From assembly GCA_963832835.1 (NCBI GenBank), contig CAWHVD010000001.1:1612001-1676000 (forward strand): a stretch of DNA of 64,000 nt. Direction: 5' to 3'. Shown here piece by piece: positions 1 to 9,383 of the stretch. This DNA comes from CAVPKN01 sp963832835. GTDB taxonomy: Bacteria; Chlamydiota; Chlamydiia; Chlamydiales; JAAKFR01. Every line of letters starts with the position of its first letter. The stretch's first letter is position 1. The position numbers and the translations under genes were made by a program. The notes beneath the pieces are model-generated. The model had not been told where the DNA came from, did no database searches, and worked only from the letters and a program-made list of their open reading frames with translations.

Positions 1-259
1 AAACACGAGCCTCGTTCACATCGATCGTATCAAAAGATAAAAATCTAAGAGTAATTTCTTGAATATCATTCATCATTGCCCCCCCAGAGCCAGAAAGCAT
101 CAATCGACGTGGTAGGACAAATTCTTTGATATAGTTTCTAACAATGTGGTCCGACATTTTACAGTAGCTGGGCTCTCGGTAACCAAAAGAGCTCAATAAG
201 CACAAGAGAGGGAATAAGTAACTAATTTTGCTAATTAAAATATTTTTGTTTAAACTCAC
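1..259 (-). CDS. Hypothetical exported protein, 3' end beyond left edge
   Basis: An open frame of 86 codons runs to the window edge without a stop. I place the start at a GTG (257-259) that lies inside the last codons of the upstream Rhs gene, so the two overlap by 29 bases and are probably translationally coupled. A GGAAAGG stretch lies just before the GTG. The N-terminus is a basic stretch (SLNKN..ISK) followed by a hydrophobic run (YLFPLLCLLSSFG), which looks like a signal or lipoprotein-type leader with a cysteine in it. It continues as a hydrophilic domain with MLSGSGGAMMND and FDTIDVNEARV. I do not recognise the family. The overlap with a secreted Rhs protein suggests a partner, chaperone or immunity role, but that is inference only. 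Confidence 0.6.
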   Translation of the reverse strand, partial: MSLNKNILISKISYLFPLLCLLSSFGYREPSYCKMSDHIVRNYIKEFVLPRRLMLSGSGGAMMNDIQEITLRFLSFDTIDVNEARV

Positions 260-3200
260 GACCTTTCCTTTCAATTTCTTCTGCATAAGTTGCTTCTAAA
301 AAACCATGAGCCTTCAAGGGACAGCCTGTTGAAGACTTCAGGAAATTCATGTTATACTGTTTAGTTAATAAACCCACTCCAAAAGCTAAGGGGTTTGTCA
401 TGCTCACTACGTCCATCCAACTCAGGTTGTTTTCGGCGGATCTAAAGTAACCTTCCGGGATCAAGGTTGCAGAACCATAGGAAAGAACATTAATGTGTGG
501 TCTTATCTCGGGCCCGACTAGTCTACCTGTGTTCATGATTTGGGTGCCGCCGCGGCTGTGAACGCTGCTGGTGAAGAGGTGGTTGGGATCGCCTCGGAGC
601 TTCTCTTGGTAGTAGTTGGCGCACATTTTATTGTACGAGGTGGGCATCCCTATTTTGGAAAGTCCACTGTTGATAAGATCCATCACTAAGCCGTTTGTGC
701 CATGGTACATCAAATCCACCTGAACGCCTCCATGGGTTTGGGAAATATACTCTGCTTGTTTGACAGCATCGGTTTTGTGGGTGAGCATTCCATTTCCATG
801 TGTGTAGGAGTGACCAGGGATGGTTCTTCCTGGAATTGTGATCACCTCGTTTGCTGCGGAGCGGTAGCGGCTGGGTCCACGAAACTCCCCTCCTGATCCC
901 CAACGACCTACTGATTCTACAAAATTTCTTGCATAAGGGATAGGGAGTAAATTGGCTCCTGTCCATTCTATGCCTTTAAAAGCCATCCGGGAGAGGGTGC
1001 TAAAATATTTTCCAACGCCTACAAGGCCATAGCAGTCAAACTGTGTTAGTGGGCAGTTGTGGACATAAGCATAGAGATTGGGTCCATCTCCAAAACCTTG
1101 TGGGTCTTGTGTGATCCAGCGTCCGAGCTGGGGGTTGTAATAGCGTCTTCCAAAAAAGACGAGGCTGGTTTCTTCATCGATGCGCTTAGAGGAAAAGCGC
1201 CAAGGTGAGAGGGTGCTATCTGTCTGCTCTTGGCCAAATGCGGTGTAGCGGTAAGATTCGATAGGTTTTTGTGTGCCCGGAGAGATGAGGGTGACGACAC
1301 ATCCTCGATGATCATGAATGGGAATATAAGGCTTACTGTCGAGCTCATAGAGAACAGCGGCTCCAATCTCTGCACCTAATCCCTCACCTAATACTCTAAG
1401 CTCACGGAGGCGATCGTACTCATCTACTGTTCCTATCTCGTTGTTCCCATCCCAGAGGTAACGAATCGTTTTCTGTTTATATCCTCTGAGATAGGTGGTT
1501 TTGGAGAGGCGGCGATGGAAGGGATCGTAGGTGTATTCGGTTTTTTTGTCCCCTTCTTCCACAACTATCAGGCGGTCGAGATTGTCATAGGAGTAGGTTC
1601 TTGTGCCATCTGAGATCAGGTTGCCACAAGGATCGTAAGTATAGGCTGTTTCTCCATCATGGGTCACCTGACACAATGAATTGATGGCATATTCATGGGT
1701 ATCTTTTTTGAGGCGGTTGTGTAGCGAATCATAATGGTAGATATGCTCATCTTCTTGGGTCAATTGGTCGAGGTCGTCATGGGTGTGGTGGCGGTTTGCT
1801 TTTCCAAGGGTGTCCTGATAGGTGTAATGGATGAGGTTCCCTACGGGGTCGTATTGGGTGTAATGGGCTGTGAAATGGGGTGCAACTAGAGAGGTATAAC
1901 GTCCCAGAGCATCGCGTGTAATGAGAATTTCACCAGCAGGTGTTAATGCCTGGATAATTTGCCCTTCTAAGTTGCGTGCGGAGTACGTGTGTTTGTAGTT
2001 GTTTCTAGAGACCGTGTGGAGATAGATGCCATCATAGGTGTAATCAATGATCGAGTTATTGGGGAGGGTGGTTTTGATTCTTCTGCCTCGCGTATCATAG
2101 GTATGCGAAAAAGTGAGGCCACTTGCGAGGGTTTCTTGACAGATGTTGCTTAGGGGGTCATAGGTGCGCTTTGTTGTGGTATTGGAAATAGAGTCATGAA
2201 CCGCTATGACTCGGTCGCTGGGATCATAGGTATAGTGGTAGTCAAAGTCATGGGCGTGGTAGCGAGCAAGGCGCCCGAGTTCATCATACGCATGGATAAT
2301 CTGACAGCCGTTTGGTTTGATGATGATATGGAGGCGAGCTCTAGGATCGTACAGGTAGCGTGTCTCTTTTTCTCCTGCTTCCACAAATCTTTCGAGGCGT
2401 CCTTGGGGTCCGTATTCCCAGTAATGGGTAATGGTTTTGATAGGCGTTGTATCTGCAAAGAGGGTGTGGGTGAGTTGAATGAGGTTACTGTTGTTGTCAT
2501 AGCAGCTTTCTGAGCGTTGTATGGTCTCTCCAATAACATTTTTTTTGAGACGTATGGCTTCTCTTCCTCGGATGTCATAGATGATGACCGATTGGATCCC
2601 TTTGGGATTGGTGGTGGTTTTGGTGAGCACATCTTGATAAGAATAAGAAAATAGGGTGGTGTGTCCAAGGGGATCTTGGATGCTAAGGGGCTTGCCGTCT
2701 GTATTAAAGTGGGTTTCTGTGAAGCCTTGCGAAGTGATGGTATGGGTAGGGTTGCCAGCAAGGTCATAGGTACATTCTTCTTGTTTTTGGAGAGATAAGC
2801 CCTTTTCTGTCCGAATTCGAATGGGACGGCCACACAGATCATACTCTGTGACATGCTGGGTTTCTTCATTTTGGCTGCAAACTAGCCGGCCTAAAGGATC
2901 ATGGGTATACTCCGTTTTGTGATAGGCTTTTTGCTCGCCTGTTTTGCGCCCTGCACAATCATAGGTATAAAGGGTGGTGAGATCATCTTTGGTTTCGGAG
3001 AGTTTCTGAAAGGGAGACCAGGACGAGGTGGTCGATTTGAGAAGGTGTCCAGAACAGGAGTAGGTTTCAGTTCGGATGGGGTGCTCGAAAATATCATAGG
3101 TGTAGCAGGTTGTCGTCCCGTTTTTATCGAGATGAGTGTGGATTTGCCCGGTGGAGTTGTAGTTAAAATGTTCTGCAGAGCCATCTGGGTACTGGATGCT

Positions 3201-5480
3201 TAAAAGCTGGCAGAATGTGTTGAAGCTTTTTGTGGTTACATACCCTTGTGGGTCGATCTCTTTGATGACATTACAAAGGATGTCATATTCTTTTCTTTCG
3301 ACAGCTCCGTCGGGATGTTGGATCGCTTTGACTCTGCCTAACGCATCATATTCAAATCGGGTGCTGTTTTTACAGGCGTCGATCTCTTCAATGATATGTC
3401 CTAGCTTGTTATACCGTTTTTCGGTGAAGAGGACAGTGCCATCTGCCTGCCAATTTGAGATATAAGTCGGCCTATTGGCTTTATCATAGGCAATCTCGCG
3501 GTATTGGTCAGTTCGGGGGCCTGTAATAGAGGTGGGATTGTGATTGGCATCATAGGTATAGGTGGTTGTAGCGCCAAGGGGATCTGTTGTGGTGGCAAGG
3601 TTCTCTTGTGCATCATAGGTGTTATAGATGGAATAGCGGTAGGCACCATCGGCATCATAATGTTCTTCCTCAAGCACTTGGCCGGAGGGTGTATAGGTGT
3701 AGATCACTTTGTGTAGAAGCATTTCATTGCCAGATGCGTCTATCGTTTTTTCCTCGATGACCTCAGGAAGCCCAAAGCAGGGGAGGGTATATTTGGGGTT
3801 GATGGTGGTGATTTTTCGGTAGCTGACTCCTTGGAGGTTGTCAGGATCTGTAGTGGATCCGTCGTCGGTAATGGTTTGGGTACAAATGGCACAATCGTCA
3901 TAGGTATGAAAAGTCCGCACGCGGATTGTGTTCCCTTCATAGGTGAGCTCTGAGCCAAGAAGATTGGTTCCGGGGATATAGGTGTAGCAGGTAAGCCTGC
4001 CCTCTCTATCTGTTTCTGTGAGCCTGAGGTTGAAGCCGTCATCGGAAAAGGTGCGAGTCAAGGTGCGCCACTCGCTGCCATCCCCGACTCTTTCCAAAAT
4101 GGGATTTTGGTTCTTATCGTATGCGTATTGAGTGATTTGAAGGGGTTTGGCCGTGCTATCTTCTACTGTTTTGCAGAGTAAATTGCCTGTGGCTTGATCC
4201 CAGCTAAAGCGGTCGGTGCGGTAGAGCGCATTGTCCTGATAGATTTCAATCGCAGTGATTTTTTTGTGATCATCATAACGGTAAATGGTTTTATGACCCT
4301 CTGCATCAAGAACAATGGTAGCTCTGTCCTGATATTCATAGCGGCCGATAGGATGTATCTCACTATTAGGGCCTACAGGGGCATGTTGAGCTGTGACTTT
4401 TCCATCCGCACCGTATTCTGTAGTCAACACTCTCCCATCTGGCTTAAGCAGGGTATTGAGCGTGGTGTTGTGGGATCCATAGGCAGTGAAAGGCTGGCCG
4501 GGCCTTAGCGCGGAGCTCAGCTTTATTGGGGATTTTCCAGCATGCTGCATAAAGGCTGACCTGCCGTCACTGCCTGTGACTTGAATGCCGTTTACTTCAT
4601 CATGCTTGGCTCTTGGATAATGAAATTGAATGGAGCCAAGCTGCTTGGATTTAGTGGAATTGTAGGCAACAATTGTGCTTAAAAGCTTGGGGAGTGGGTA
4701 GTTTTGCTTCTCTGGTTTCCATTGGGTGTAGGTGTAACAAAGGATGTTACCGTTGGGGAGTTTTTCTTCGACAATGGGGATATGATAGGGCGTCCAAACG
4801 TTAGGGACAATCTCCCATAAGGATTCCGATCCCCATCCAAAGCCTTTTTTTTTCTCTGTCCAATGAACGACATGTGTCCAACGGTGCATGGCAGAAGCAA
4901 ATGAGCGCTGTCTTCCGCTACCATCGATGATAGTACCCATGTACTGGAAGCGCCGTTTGTCTTTAGGGTCGCCCAGGCGCCAATAGTTGATTTTTGTATT
5001 GAGTGGATGAGACTGGCCATCGGGCTGAAAAGCTGAGAAGCTTTTGGGAACTTCGAAATCGAAGACATATTGAATACTGGAAGAGGGTTTAAAGGAGCAT
5101 ACACTTCCGTCTGTGTCCCCAATGCTGGCAAAGATTTCTTGCGCTCCCCACTCCAGATTCGCAACAAAAAAGCATTCTGGGTTGTAACGCCAACTTGCAT
5201 AACGCGGATCATAAGGGGCACTCGAATTGTAGTAGCGGCGTACCGATAAAGGCTCTGAGCCTGCCACAACTAGATCGAGCTCCTCCTCGCAATATTCCCC
5301 TGTAACAGGGTTGACCTTCGGAGTAATCCGATAATCGGTCGAGGTCAGAAAATAGTTCTCACGTCGGTCCAGTACACGTTCTTTAGAGGCTTGAAATGGA
5401 AAGTAATCAGAATCTGCTAATTCGGCAAAAATAGAGAGGGGTAAGGTAAGAGCGAAAAAGAAGAGAAGGAATTTTTTCAT
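231..5480 (-). CDS. Secreted Rhs/YD-repeat protein with variable C-terminal tip
   Basis: The 1749-residue protein starts with a Sec signal peptide (basic MKK, hydrophobic core, cleavage near A19). A non-repetitive N-terminal domain (about 30-340) is followed by many YD repeats (Y-D-x-x-G/N patterns such as YTYDPLGR, about 350-1400), which in this family wind into a hollow shell. The Rhs core signature (FGRRYYNPQLGRWITQDP, then NLYAYVHN) ends near residue 1486. The remaining 263 residues form the tip, the usual toxin or effector position. The tip has YHGTNG (about 1592), HSRGG (about 1641-1645) and YGSATLIPEGYF, which resemble an alpha/beta-hydrolase nucleophile elbow and C-terminal half. The first glycine of GxSxG is replaced by valine. 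A full tip without decay and a strong leader suggest an active exported protein. Its target is unknown. Confidence 0.9.
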   Translation of the reverse strand: MKKFLLFFFALTLPLSIFAELADSDYFPFQASKERVLDRRENYFLTSTDYRITPKVNPVTGEYCEEELDLVVAGSEPLSVRRYYNSSAPYDPRYASWRYNPECFFVANLEWGAQEIFASIGDTDGSVCSFKPSSSIQYVFDFEVPKSFSAFQPDGQSHPLNTKINYWRLGDPKDKRRFQYMGTIIDGSGRQRSFASAMHRWTHVVHWTEKKKGFGWGSESLWEIVPNVWTPYHIPIVEEKLPNGNILCYTYTQWKPEKQNYPLPKLLSTIVAYNSTKSKQLGSIQFHYPRAKHDEVNGIQVTGSDGRSAFMQHAGKSPIKLSSALRPGQPFTAYGSHNTTLNTLLKPDGRVLTTEYGADGKVTAQHAPVGPNSEIHPIGRYEYQDRATIVLDAEGHKTIYRYDDHKKITAIEIYQDNALYRTDRFSWDQATGNLLCKTVEDSTAKPLQITQYAYDKNQNPILERVGDGSEWRTLTRTFSDDGFNLRLTETDREGRLTCYTYIPGTNLLGSELTYEGNTIRVRTFHTYDDCAICTQTITDDGSTTDPDNLQGVSYRKITTINPKYTLPCFGLPEVIEEKTIDASGNEMLLHKVIYTYTPSGQVLEEEHYDADGAYRYSIYNTYDAQENLATTTDPLGATTTYTYDANHNPTSITGPRTDQYREIAYDKANRPTYISNWQADGTVLFTEKRYNKLGHIIEEIDACKNSTRFEYDALGRVKAIQHPDGAVERKEYDILCNVIKEIDPQGYVTTKSFNTFCQLLSIQYPDGSAEHFNYNSTGQIHTHLDKNGTTTCYTYDIFEHPIRTETYSCSGHLLKSTTSSWSPFQKLSETKDDLTTLYTYDCAGRKTGEQKAYHKTEYTHDPLGRLVCSQNEETQHVTEYDLCGRPIRIRTEKGLSLQKQEECTYDLAGNPTHTITSQGFTETHFNTDGKPLSIQDPLGHTTLFSYSYQDVLTKTTTNPKGIQSVIIYDIRGREAIRLKKNVIGETIQRSESCYDNNSNLIQLTHTLFADTTPIKTITHYWEYGPQGRLERFVEAGEKETRYLYDPRARLHIIIKPNGCQIIHAYDELGRLARYHAHDFDYHYTYDPSDRVIAVHDSISNTTTKRTYDPLSNICQETLASGLTFSHTYDTRGRRIKTTLPNNSIIDYTYDGIYLHTVSRNNYKHTYSARNLEGQIIQALTPAGEILITRDALGRYTSLVAPHFTAHYTQYDPVGNLIHYTYQDTLGKANRHHTHDDLDQLTQEDEHIYHYDSLHNRLKKDTHEYAINSLCQVTHDGETAYTYDPCGNLISDGTRTYSYDNLDRLIVVEEGDKKTEYTYDPFHRRLSKTTYLRGYKQKTIRYLWDGNNEIGTVDEYDRLRELRVLGEGLGAEIGAAVLYELDSKPYIPIHDHRGCVVTLISPGTQKPIESYRYTAFGQEQTDSTLSPWRFSSKRIDEETSLVFFGRRYYNPQLGRWITQDPQGFGDGPNLYAYVHNCPLTQFDCYGLVGVGKYFSTLSRMAFKGIEWTGANLLPIPYARNFVESVGRWGSGGEFRGPSRYRSAANEVITIPGRTIPGHSYTHGNGMLTHKTDAVKQAEYISQTHGGVQVDLMYHGTNGLVMDLINSGLSKIGMPTSYNKMCANYYQEKLRGDPNHLFTSSVHSRGGTQIMNTGRLVGPEIRPHINVLSYGSATLIPEGYFRSAENNLSWMDVVSMTNPLAFGVGLLTKQYNMNFLKSSTGCPLKAHGFLEATYAEEIERKGREFKQKYFN

Positions 5481-5510
5481 CTTAAGCCTCTAAATAAAAA
5501 TAAATTAGAT

Positions 5511-5539
5511 AGGATAAAGAAATTTTAAGTTTACGTAAA
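5511..5539 (-). promoter_or_regulatory. Putative sigma-66/70 promoter of the rhs gene
   Basis: Read on the minus strand, TTTACG (5534-5539) and TATCCT (5511-5516) are separated by 17 bases and lie about 35 bases before the rhs ATG. AGAGG about 7 bases before the ATG is a good ribosome binding site. The -35 box departs from consensus, so this is a moderate call. Confidence 0.4.
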
Positions 5540-5550
5540 GTAAAAATTAC

Positions 5551-5578
5551 AAAAAAAACCCGAGCCTCGAGGTTTTAT
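5551..5578 (-). terminator. Hairpin with T8 tract (minus strand) upstream of rhs promoter
   Basis: Read on the minus strand, AACCTCGAG pairs with CTCGGGTT (one bulge) and is followed by eight Ts, which is a textbook intrinsic terminator. On the plus strand the same stem is followed by TTTTAT. It sits between the divergent starts of rhs and the exporter operon, so no annotated gene needs it. It may insulate the rhs promoter or be a leftover of a lost gene. Confidence 0.5.
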
Positions 5579-5614
5579 AGACAAATATGACACCTCACCG
5601 TATGAAAGAAGCCG

Positions 5615-6565
5615 ATGGCTAGAAAATATTTTTTACCTATTCTTGCAGTTCTCGGAGCTTTTTTAGCCCTGTTTGTGGTTTACTTAAGTTCACGCACAAT
5701 GCCTCCACCTCCTATTCTTTTTCCTCCCCCTCAATCCCCTTATCCCTACTCAATTGCCGGTGCAGGGATCATTGAAGCCTCCTCTCAAAATATCTCCATT
5801 GGTAGCCCCTTCAACGAAGTCATCGATACGATTTTTGTCGTGGAGGGGGACAATGTCAAAAAAGGAGATCCGATATTTCAACTCGATCTCAGAGCATTCG
5901 AAGCTGTAGCATTCATTGCTTGTGCTGAGCGTAATGTTGCTATTGTTACACTTGAAAATGCGCATAAAGATTTTTCTTTTTACAAGCGACTAAAAGATAC
6001 AAGAGCTGTTAGTGAAGAAGCCTACGCACAAGCCTACTATACTTACCTGCAAGCTGAAGAAAATCTCAAGTTGGCCAACGCTAATCTTGAGCAGGCAGAG
6101 GTCAATATTCAACGATCGATCATAAAGGCTCCTGTAGATGGTAAAATTCTTCAAGTCAACTGCCATGTAGGTGAAATTGCACCCGTAGTTCCTTTTATTT
6201 CACCTCAATCAACATGGCTTACCGCTGCCAATGGTACCCTAGTTTTAATGGGCACTGTTGATCCCATGGAAGTGAGGATCGATATCGACGAGAGTGATGC
6301 ATGGCGCTATCAAAAGGGGGCGGAGGCCACAGCGTTTGTCAGGGGAAACAGTACAATCAATTTCCCTTTGCAATTTTTGCGGATAGAACCTTATATCATC
6401 CCCAAAAGTTCTTTTACTGGTCAAACAATCGAGAGAGTCGACACGCGTGTTTTGCAGGTGCTCTATATTTTTGAGCGGAAAGATTTGCCTGTCTATGCAG
6501 GACAAATCTTAGATATCTTCATAAAATCAGAACCCATTGAAAACTTTGTCCGGCATCAAACATAA
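5615..6565 (+). CDS. HlyD/DevB-type membrane fusion protein of an ABC exporter
   Basis: The protein has 316 residues. An N-terminal membrane anchor (about 7-26) is followed by a proline-rich linker (PPPPILFPPPQSPYP). Next comes a split biotinyl-lipoyl domain (residues around ISIGSPFNEVIDTIFVVEGDNVKKGDPIFQLD, then IIKAPVDGKILQVN). An alpha-helical hairpin (about 95-155) lies between the lipoyl halves, and a beta-barrel domain ends the protein. This is the periplasmic adaptor that links an inner-membrane ABC permease to an outer-membrane channel. The next two genes encode exactly these partners and overlap it head to tail (29 bases with the channel gene), which supports one operon. The substrate cannot be read from sequence. 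DevB-like relatives export glycolipids or peptides. Confidence 0.85.
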   Translation: MARKYFLPILAVLGAFLALFVVYLSSRTMPPPPILFPPPQSPYPYSIAGAGIIEASSQNISIGSPFNEVIDTIFVVEGDNVKKGDPIFQLDLRAFEAVAFIACAERNVAIVTLENAHKDFSFYKRLKDTRAVSEEAYAQAYYTYLQAEENLKLANANLEQAEVNIQRSIIKAPVDGKILQVNCHVGEIAPVVPFISPQSTWLTAANGTLVLMGTVDPMEVRIDIDESDAWRYQKGAEATAFVRGNSTINFPLQFLRIEPYIIPKSSFTGQTIERVDTRVLQVLYIFERKDLPVYAGQILDIFIKSEPIENFVRHQT

Positions 6566-8015
6566 GATATTTATATTGGGCTTGAGTTTGACTTTGTCGG
6601 GATGTCTGGTAGGTCCCAATTACCTTCCCCCTGTGCAAATGATGCCCGATACGTTTAGTGAAGACCGGATTATGGAAACAGATACCTTAGTAGATGAGGA
6701 TCTGGCACATTGGTGGACCTCATTCAATGACCCCTTTCTTAACGAGCTTTTAGAAGAGAGCCTTTGCAAGAATTTTGATTTACTGATCGCTATGGAAAGG
6801 ATTTGCGAAGCGCGTGCCGCTTATTGGGTGCAGGTAACTGGCATACTCCCTGAGCTTGACTCGAGTGCCCAAGCTACGCGCTCACGAACAAGCCAAAGCC
6901 TGACAAGCACCTCCTCACTGAGTTTACCACCCATTCAAAGTTTTTACCAGGCAGGTATCGATACGATCTGGCAGATCGATTTATTTGGGGGTTTACGTCG
7001 TGCTGCAAGGTCAGCTTATGACACATGGGAGGCAAGCGCTGAGGATGCACGGGCTGTGCGGATCGTGTTGCTCGGCGAGGTCGCCATCACCTATGCACGG
7101 ATCTGTAGCTTGCAAACACAAGTCGCTATTCAAGAGCAAACAGTCGAACTAGATAAAGATCTTTTGCAACTGACCACAGCCCGTTTTGAAGCTGGATTAG
7201 CAGGTGAACAAGACATGGACACTGCTCTTGCCTCTCTTGAAGCCGACAAAGCAGCTCTTAAAGTACTAGAAACATCATTAAGACAGACAATTTACTCTCT
7301 TGCTACTCTTTTGGGGCGCCCTCCTGAATCTTTGCTTGAATCTTTCACAATTGCTAGACCCATTCCCGAAGCTATCGGAAAAATTCCTATAGGGCTTCCT
7401 TCTGATTTGCTACGCAGGAGACCGGATGTGCGTGCTGCTGAAAGGCGCATTGCCGCGGCAACTGAGCAGATTGGGGTTGCCGTGGCAAGTTTGTTTCCTC
7501 AACTTTCTTTAACCGGATCGAGTAGTTCATTTAGCGCTAACCCTCTACAGGGGGCTAATACGGGCTTTGCAAGCAACGCTCTATGCAAACTCTTCACCGC
7601 ACCCAGTCGGATTTGGGGGATAGGAGGATTACTCTCGTGGCCCCTATTTGATTTTGGTAAGCGCATAGCCACCATTGATATTCAAGTCTCTTTGGAACAC
7701 CAAGCCTTGCTCACCTATGAAAAAACGGTCGTCAGCGCACTACAGGAGGTCGAGAGCGACCTTGTCGCCTATTTTAACGAAGAGGAGCGGTTTCAGAATT
7801 TAAATAGCGCAGTTCAAGCAAGCCATAGAGCATTTGATTTGACAGCAGATCTGTATCAAGCAGGACTTGCCAGTTACTCTCAAGTGATACAAGCCCAGGA
7901 AATTTGGTTGACTGCGCTTGGTAACTTGACAACCAGCCAAGAAGCCTTAGCTACTAACCTCATTGCTCTATATAAAGCCTTAGGAGGGGGTTGGGAATGC
8001 TGCTATACGCCATAA
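6537..8015 (+). CDS. TolC/NodT-family outer-membrane efflux lipoprotein
   Basis: The 492-residue protein has a lipoprotein signal peptide with lipobox LSGC (Cys23) followed by the VGPNYLPP motif that typifies NodT/OprM-type channels. Two outer-membrane efflux repeats follow. The first holds ARxxEARAAYWVQVTGILPELDSSAQA. The second holds LPSDLLRRRPDVRAAERRIAAAT and LFPQLSLTGS, and then DFGKR near the C-terminus. Length is normal for the family. It would form the trimeric outer-membrane duct of the exporter encoded by the surrounding genes. The start overlaps the adaptor gene by 29 bases and its end overlaps the ribosome binding site of the permease gene. Confidence 0.9.
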   Translation: MKTLSGIKHKIFILGLSLTLSGCLVGPNYLPPVQMMPDTFSEDRIMETDTLVDEDLAHWWTSFNDPFLNELLEESLCKNFDLLIAMERICEARAAYWVQVTGILPELDSSAQATRSRTSQSLTSTSSLSLPPIQSFYQAGIDTIWQIDLFGGLRRAARSAYDTWEASAEDARAVRIVLLGEVAITYARICSLQTQVAIQEQTVELDKDLLQLTTARFEAGLAGEQDMDTALASLEADKAALKVLETSLRQTIYSLATLLGRPPESLLESFTIARPIPEAIGKIPIGLPSDLLRRRPDVRAAERRIAAATEQIGVAVASLFPQLSLTGSSSSFSANPLQGANTGFASNALCKLFTAPSRIWGIGGLLSWPLFDFGKRIATIDIQVSLEHQALLTYEKTVVSALQEVESDLVAYFNEEERFQNLNSAVQASHRAFDLTADLYQAGLASYSQVIQAQEIWLTALGNLTTSQEALATNLIALYKALGGGWECCYTP

Positions 8016-9157
8016 AAATGTTGATCGGTGACAGAATCAAATATATCAGTATTGTTATCGGCCTGAGCTTTGCCTCTTTCATTATCTCACAGCAAGCAGC
8101 CATCATGGTGGGAATCATGAAAAGGACATACGGATTTGTAACAGACACGTCTCAGCCCAACATTTGGGTGACAGATCCTACAGTACAATACATCGAGGAC
8201 ATTAAGCCTCTAAAAGATACCGATCTGTACCGTGTACGCAGTGTCGAGGGAGTCGATTGGGCAGTACCTATTTACAAAGGAACAATCCAATCCCGTTTGC
8301 GCAATGGCACCTTTCAAACCTGCGTGCTCATTGGAATCGATGATGCTACGCTCATCGGGGCGCCCCCTAAAATACTTGAAGGGAATCTACTGGATTTGCG
8401 CATGGATGATGCTGTGCTTGTGGACCGAGTGGGTGCACAAACCAAATTAGCCTCCCCTCCTCAAGTGAAAGACGGTGCGCGCATCCCGCTACGCGTAGGT
8501 GATACCATGGAGCTCAATGATCACCGCGCCTATGTTGCAGGTATTTGCGAGGTGTCACGTACCTTTCAATCCCAGCCTGTCATCTATACCACGTACGACA
8601 GGGCAACCTCTTTTGTTCCGGCACAGCGCAAACTCCTATCCTTCATCATCGGCAAAGCAAAACCGGGCCTCGATCCTGCAGAGGTGTGCAGAAGAATTGA
8701 AGCCCAAACCGGATTTACTGCTTCTACAAGTGCAGAATTTAAATATAAGACTTTGAAATACTACACAAAATATACTGGTATCGTTGTGAATTTCGGAGTG
8801 GCGATCATTATGGGATTTATCATAGGGACTGCAATTGCAGGACAGACACTGTACAATTTCACTGTCGATCATCTCCCTTATTTTGGGGTATTCAAAGCTA
8901 TGGGAGCGGATAACACGCTATTAGTTAAAATGATCTTCCTACAGTCGCTATTAGTAAGTTGCATAGGATGGGGAATCGGGGTAGGAGCTGCCGCCTTATT
9001 TTATTTTCTTGCAGGACGCACCGAGCTTTCATACAACATGCCGCTGTATCTATATCTATTGAGCGGCTCATCGATTTTATGTATCAGCATTCTTGCAGCA
9101 TTTTTTAGTATGAGAAGAGTGATCAAATTGGACCCGGCCATTGTATTTAAAAGTTAA
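7997..9157 (+). CDS. DevC/MacB-type ABC transporter permease (FtsX-like)
   Basis: I choose the ATG at 7997 because GGAGG lies 9 bases upstream. A TTG at 7991 would be too close to it. The 386-residue protein has one N-terminal membrane helix, a large periplasmic (MacB-PCD-like) domain and three C-terminal helices from about residue 260. The last helices contain a typical FtsX-type loop (YFGVFKAMGADNTLLVKMIFLQSLL). This architecture fits the DevC half of DevBCA exporters. It follows the adaptor and channel genes with overlapping ends and precedes the ATPase gene, although a MITE copy now separates permease and ATPase. Confidence 0.85.
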   Translation: MLLYAIKMLIGDRIKYISIVIGLSFASFIISQQAAIMVGIMKRTYGFVTDTSQPNIWVTDPTVQYIEDIKPLKDTDLYRVRSVEGVDWAVPIYKGTIQSRLRNGTFQTCVLIGIDDATLIGAPPKILEGNLLDLRMDDAVLVDRVGAQTKLASPPQVKDGARIPLRVGDTMELNDHRAYVAGICEVSRTFQSQPVIYTTYDRATSFVPAQRKLLSFIIGKAKPGLDPAEVCRRIEAQTGFTASTSAEFKYKTLKYYTKYTGIVVNFGVAIIMGFIIGTAIAGQTLYNFTVDHLPYFGVFKAMGADNTLLVKMIFLQSLLVSCIGWGIGVGAAALFYFLAGRTELSYNMPLYLYLLSGSSILCISILAAFFSMRRVIKLDPAIVFKS

Positions 9158-9190
9158 GCATATTCCTTCAGACTTCTTGATTCATGACAA

Positions 9191-9209
9191 GGCGGAGCTT
9201 TGCGCCGCC
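9191..9209 (+). terminator. GC-rich hairpin after the permease gene
   Basis: GGCGG pairs with CCGCC around a 9-base loop, 33 bases after the permease stop codon. There is no T-tract, so it may only attenuate or stabilise the transcript. It lies before the first MITE copy. Confidence 0.25.
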
Positions 9210-9222
9210 CTGCAATGGCTTA

Positions 9223-9383
9223 TACCATTTCCAGAAAATAAAGCCATGAAGTGGTACTGGGTAACATGACAGATTTGGATGATCGTTTCGAAGCCTATGT
9301 TTTTGCACCTAAGCGAGAAAGGATCGTTCAAAAATGGCGTGTTATACAGTGCCACTTCATGGCTTTATTTTCTGGAAATGGTA
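9223..9383 (+). mobile_element. 161-bp palindromic MITE, copy 1
   Basis: The element begins TACCATTTCC and ends in the exact complement GGAAATGGTA. It is flanked by a TTA duplication (9220-9222 and 9384-9386). The two arms pair over about 75 bases with an almost perfect outer 33. This copy has AAGCCATGAAGTGG in the left arm and the exact complement in the right arm. Orientation is defined by GTTTCGAAGCC in the centre on the plus strand. Its right end supplies the ATG of the following ATPase gene. Confidence 0.93.

Noticed and set aside
628..5269. Many long open frames opposite or out of frame with the Rhs gene
   Set aside because: They follow the codon periodicity of the YD repeats, have no family signature or ribosome binding site and lie wholly inside the Rhs gene.
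231..5480. CRISPR-like regular spacing of short repeats
   Set aside because: The repeats are YD codons of the Rhs protein with variable spacing, not identical direct repeats with spacers.
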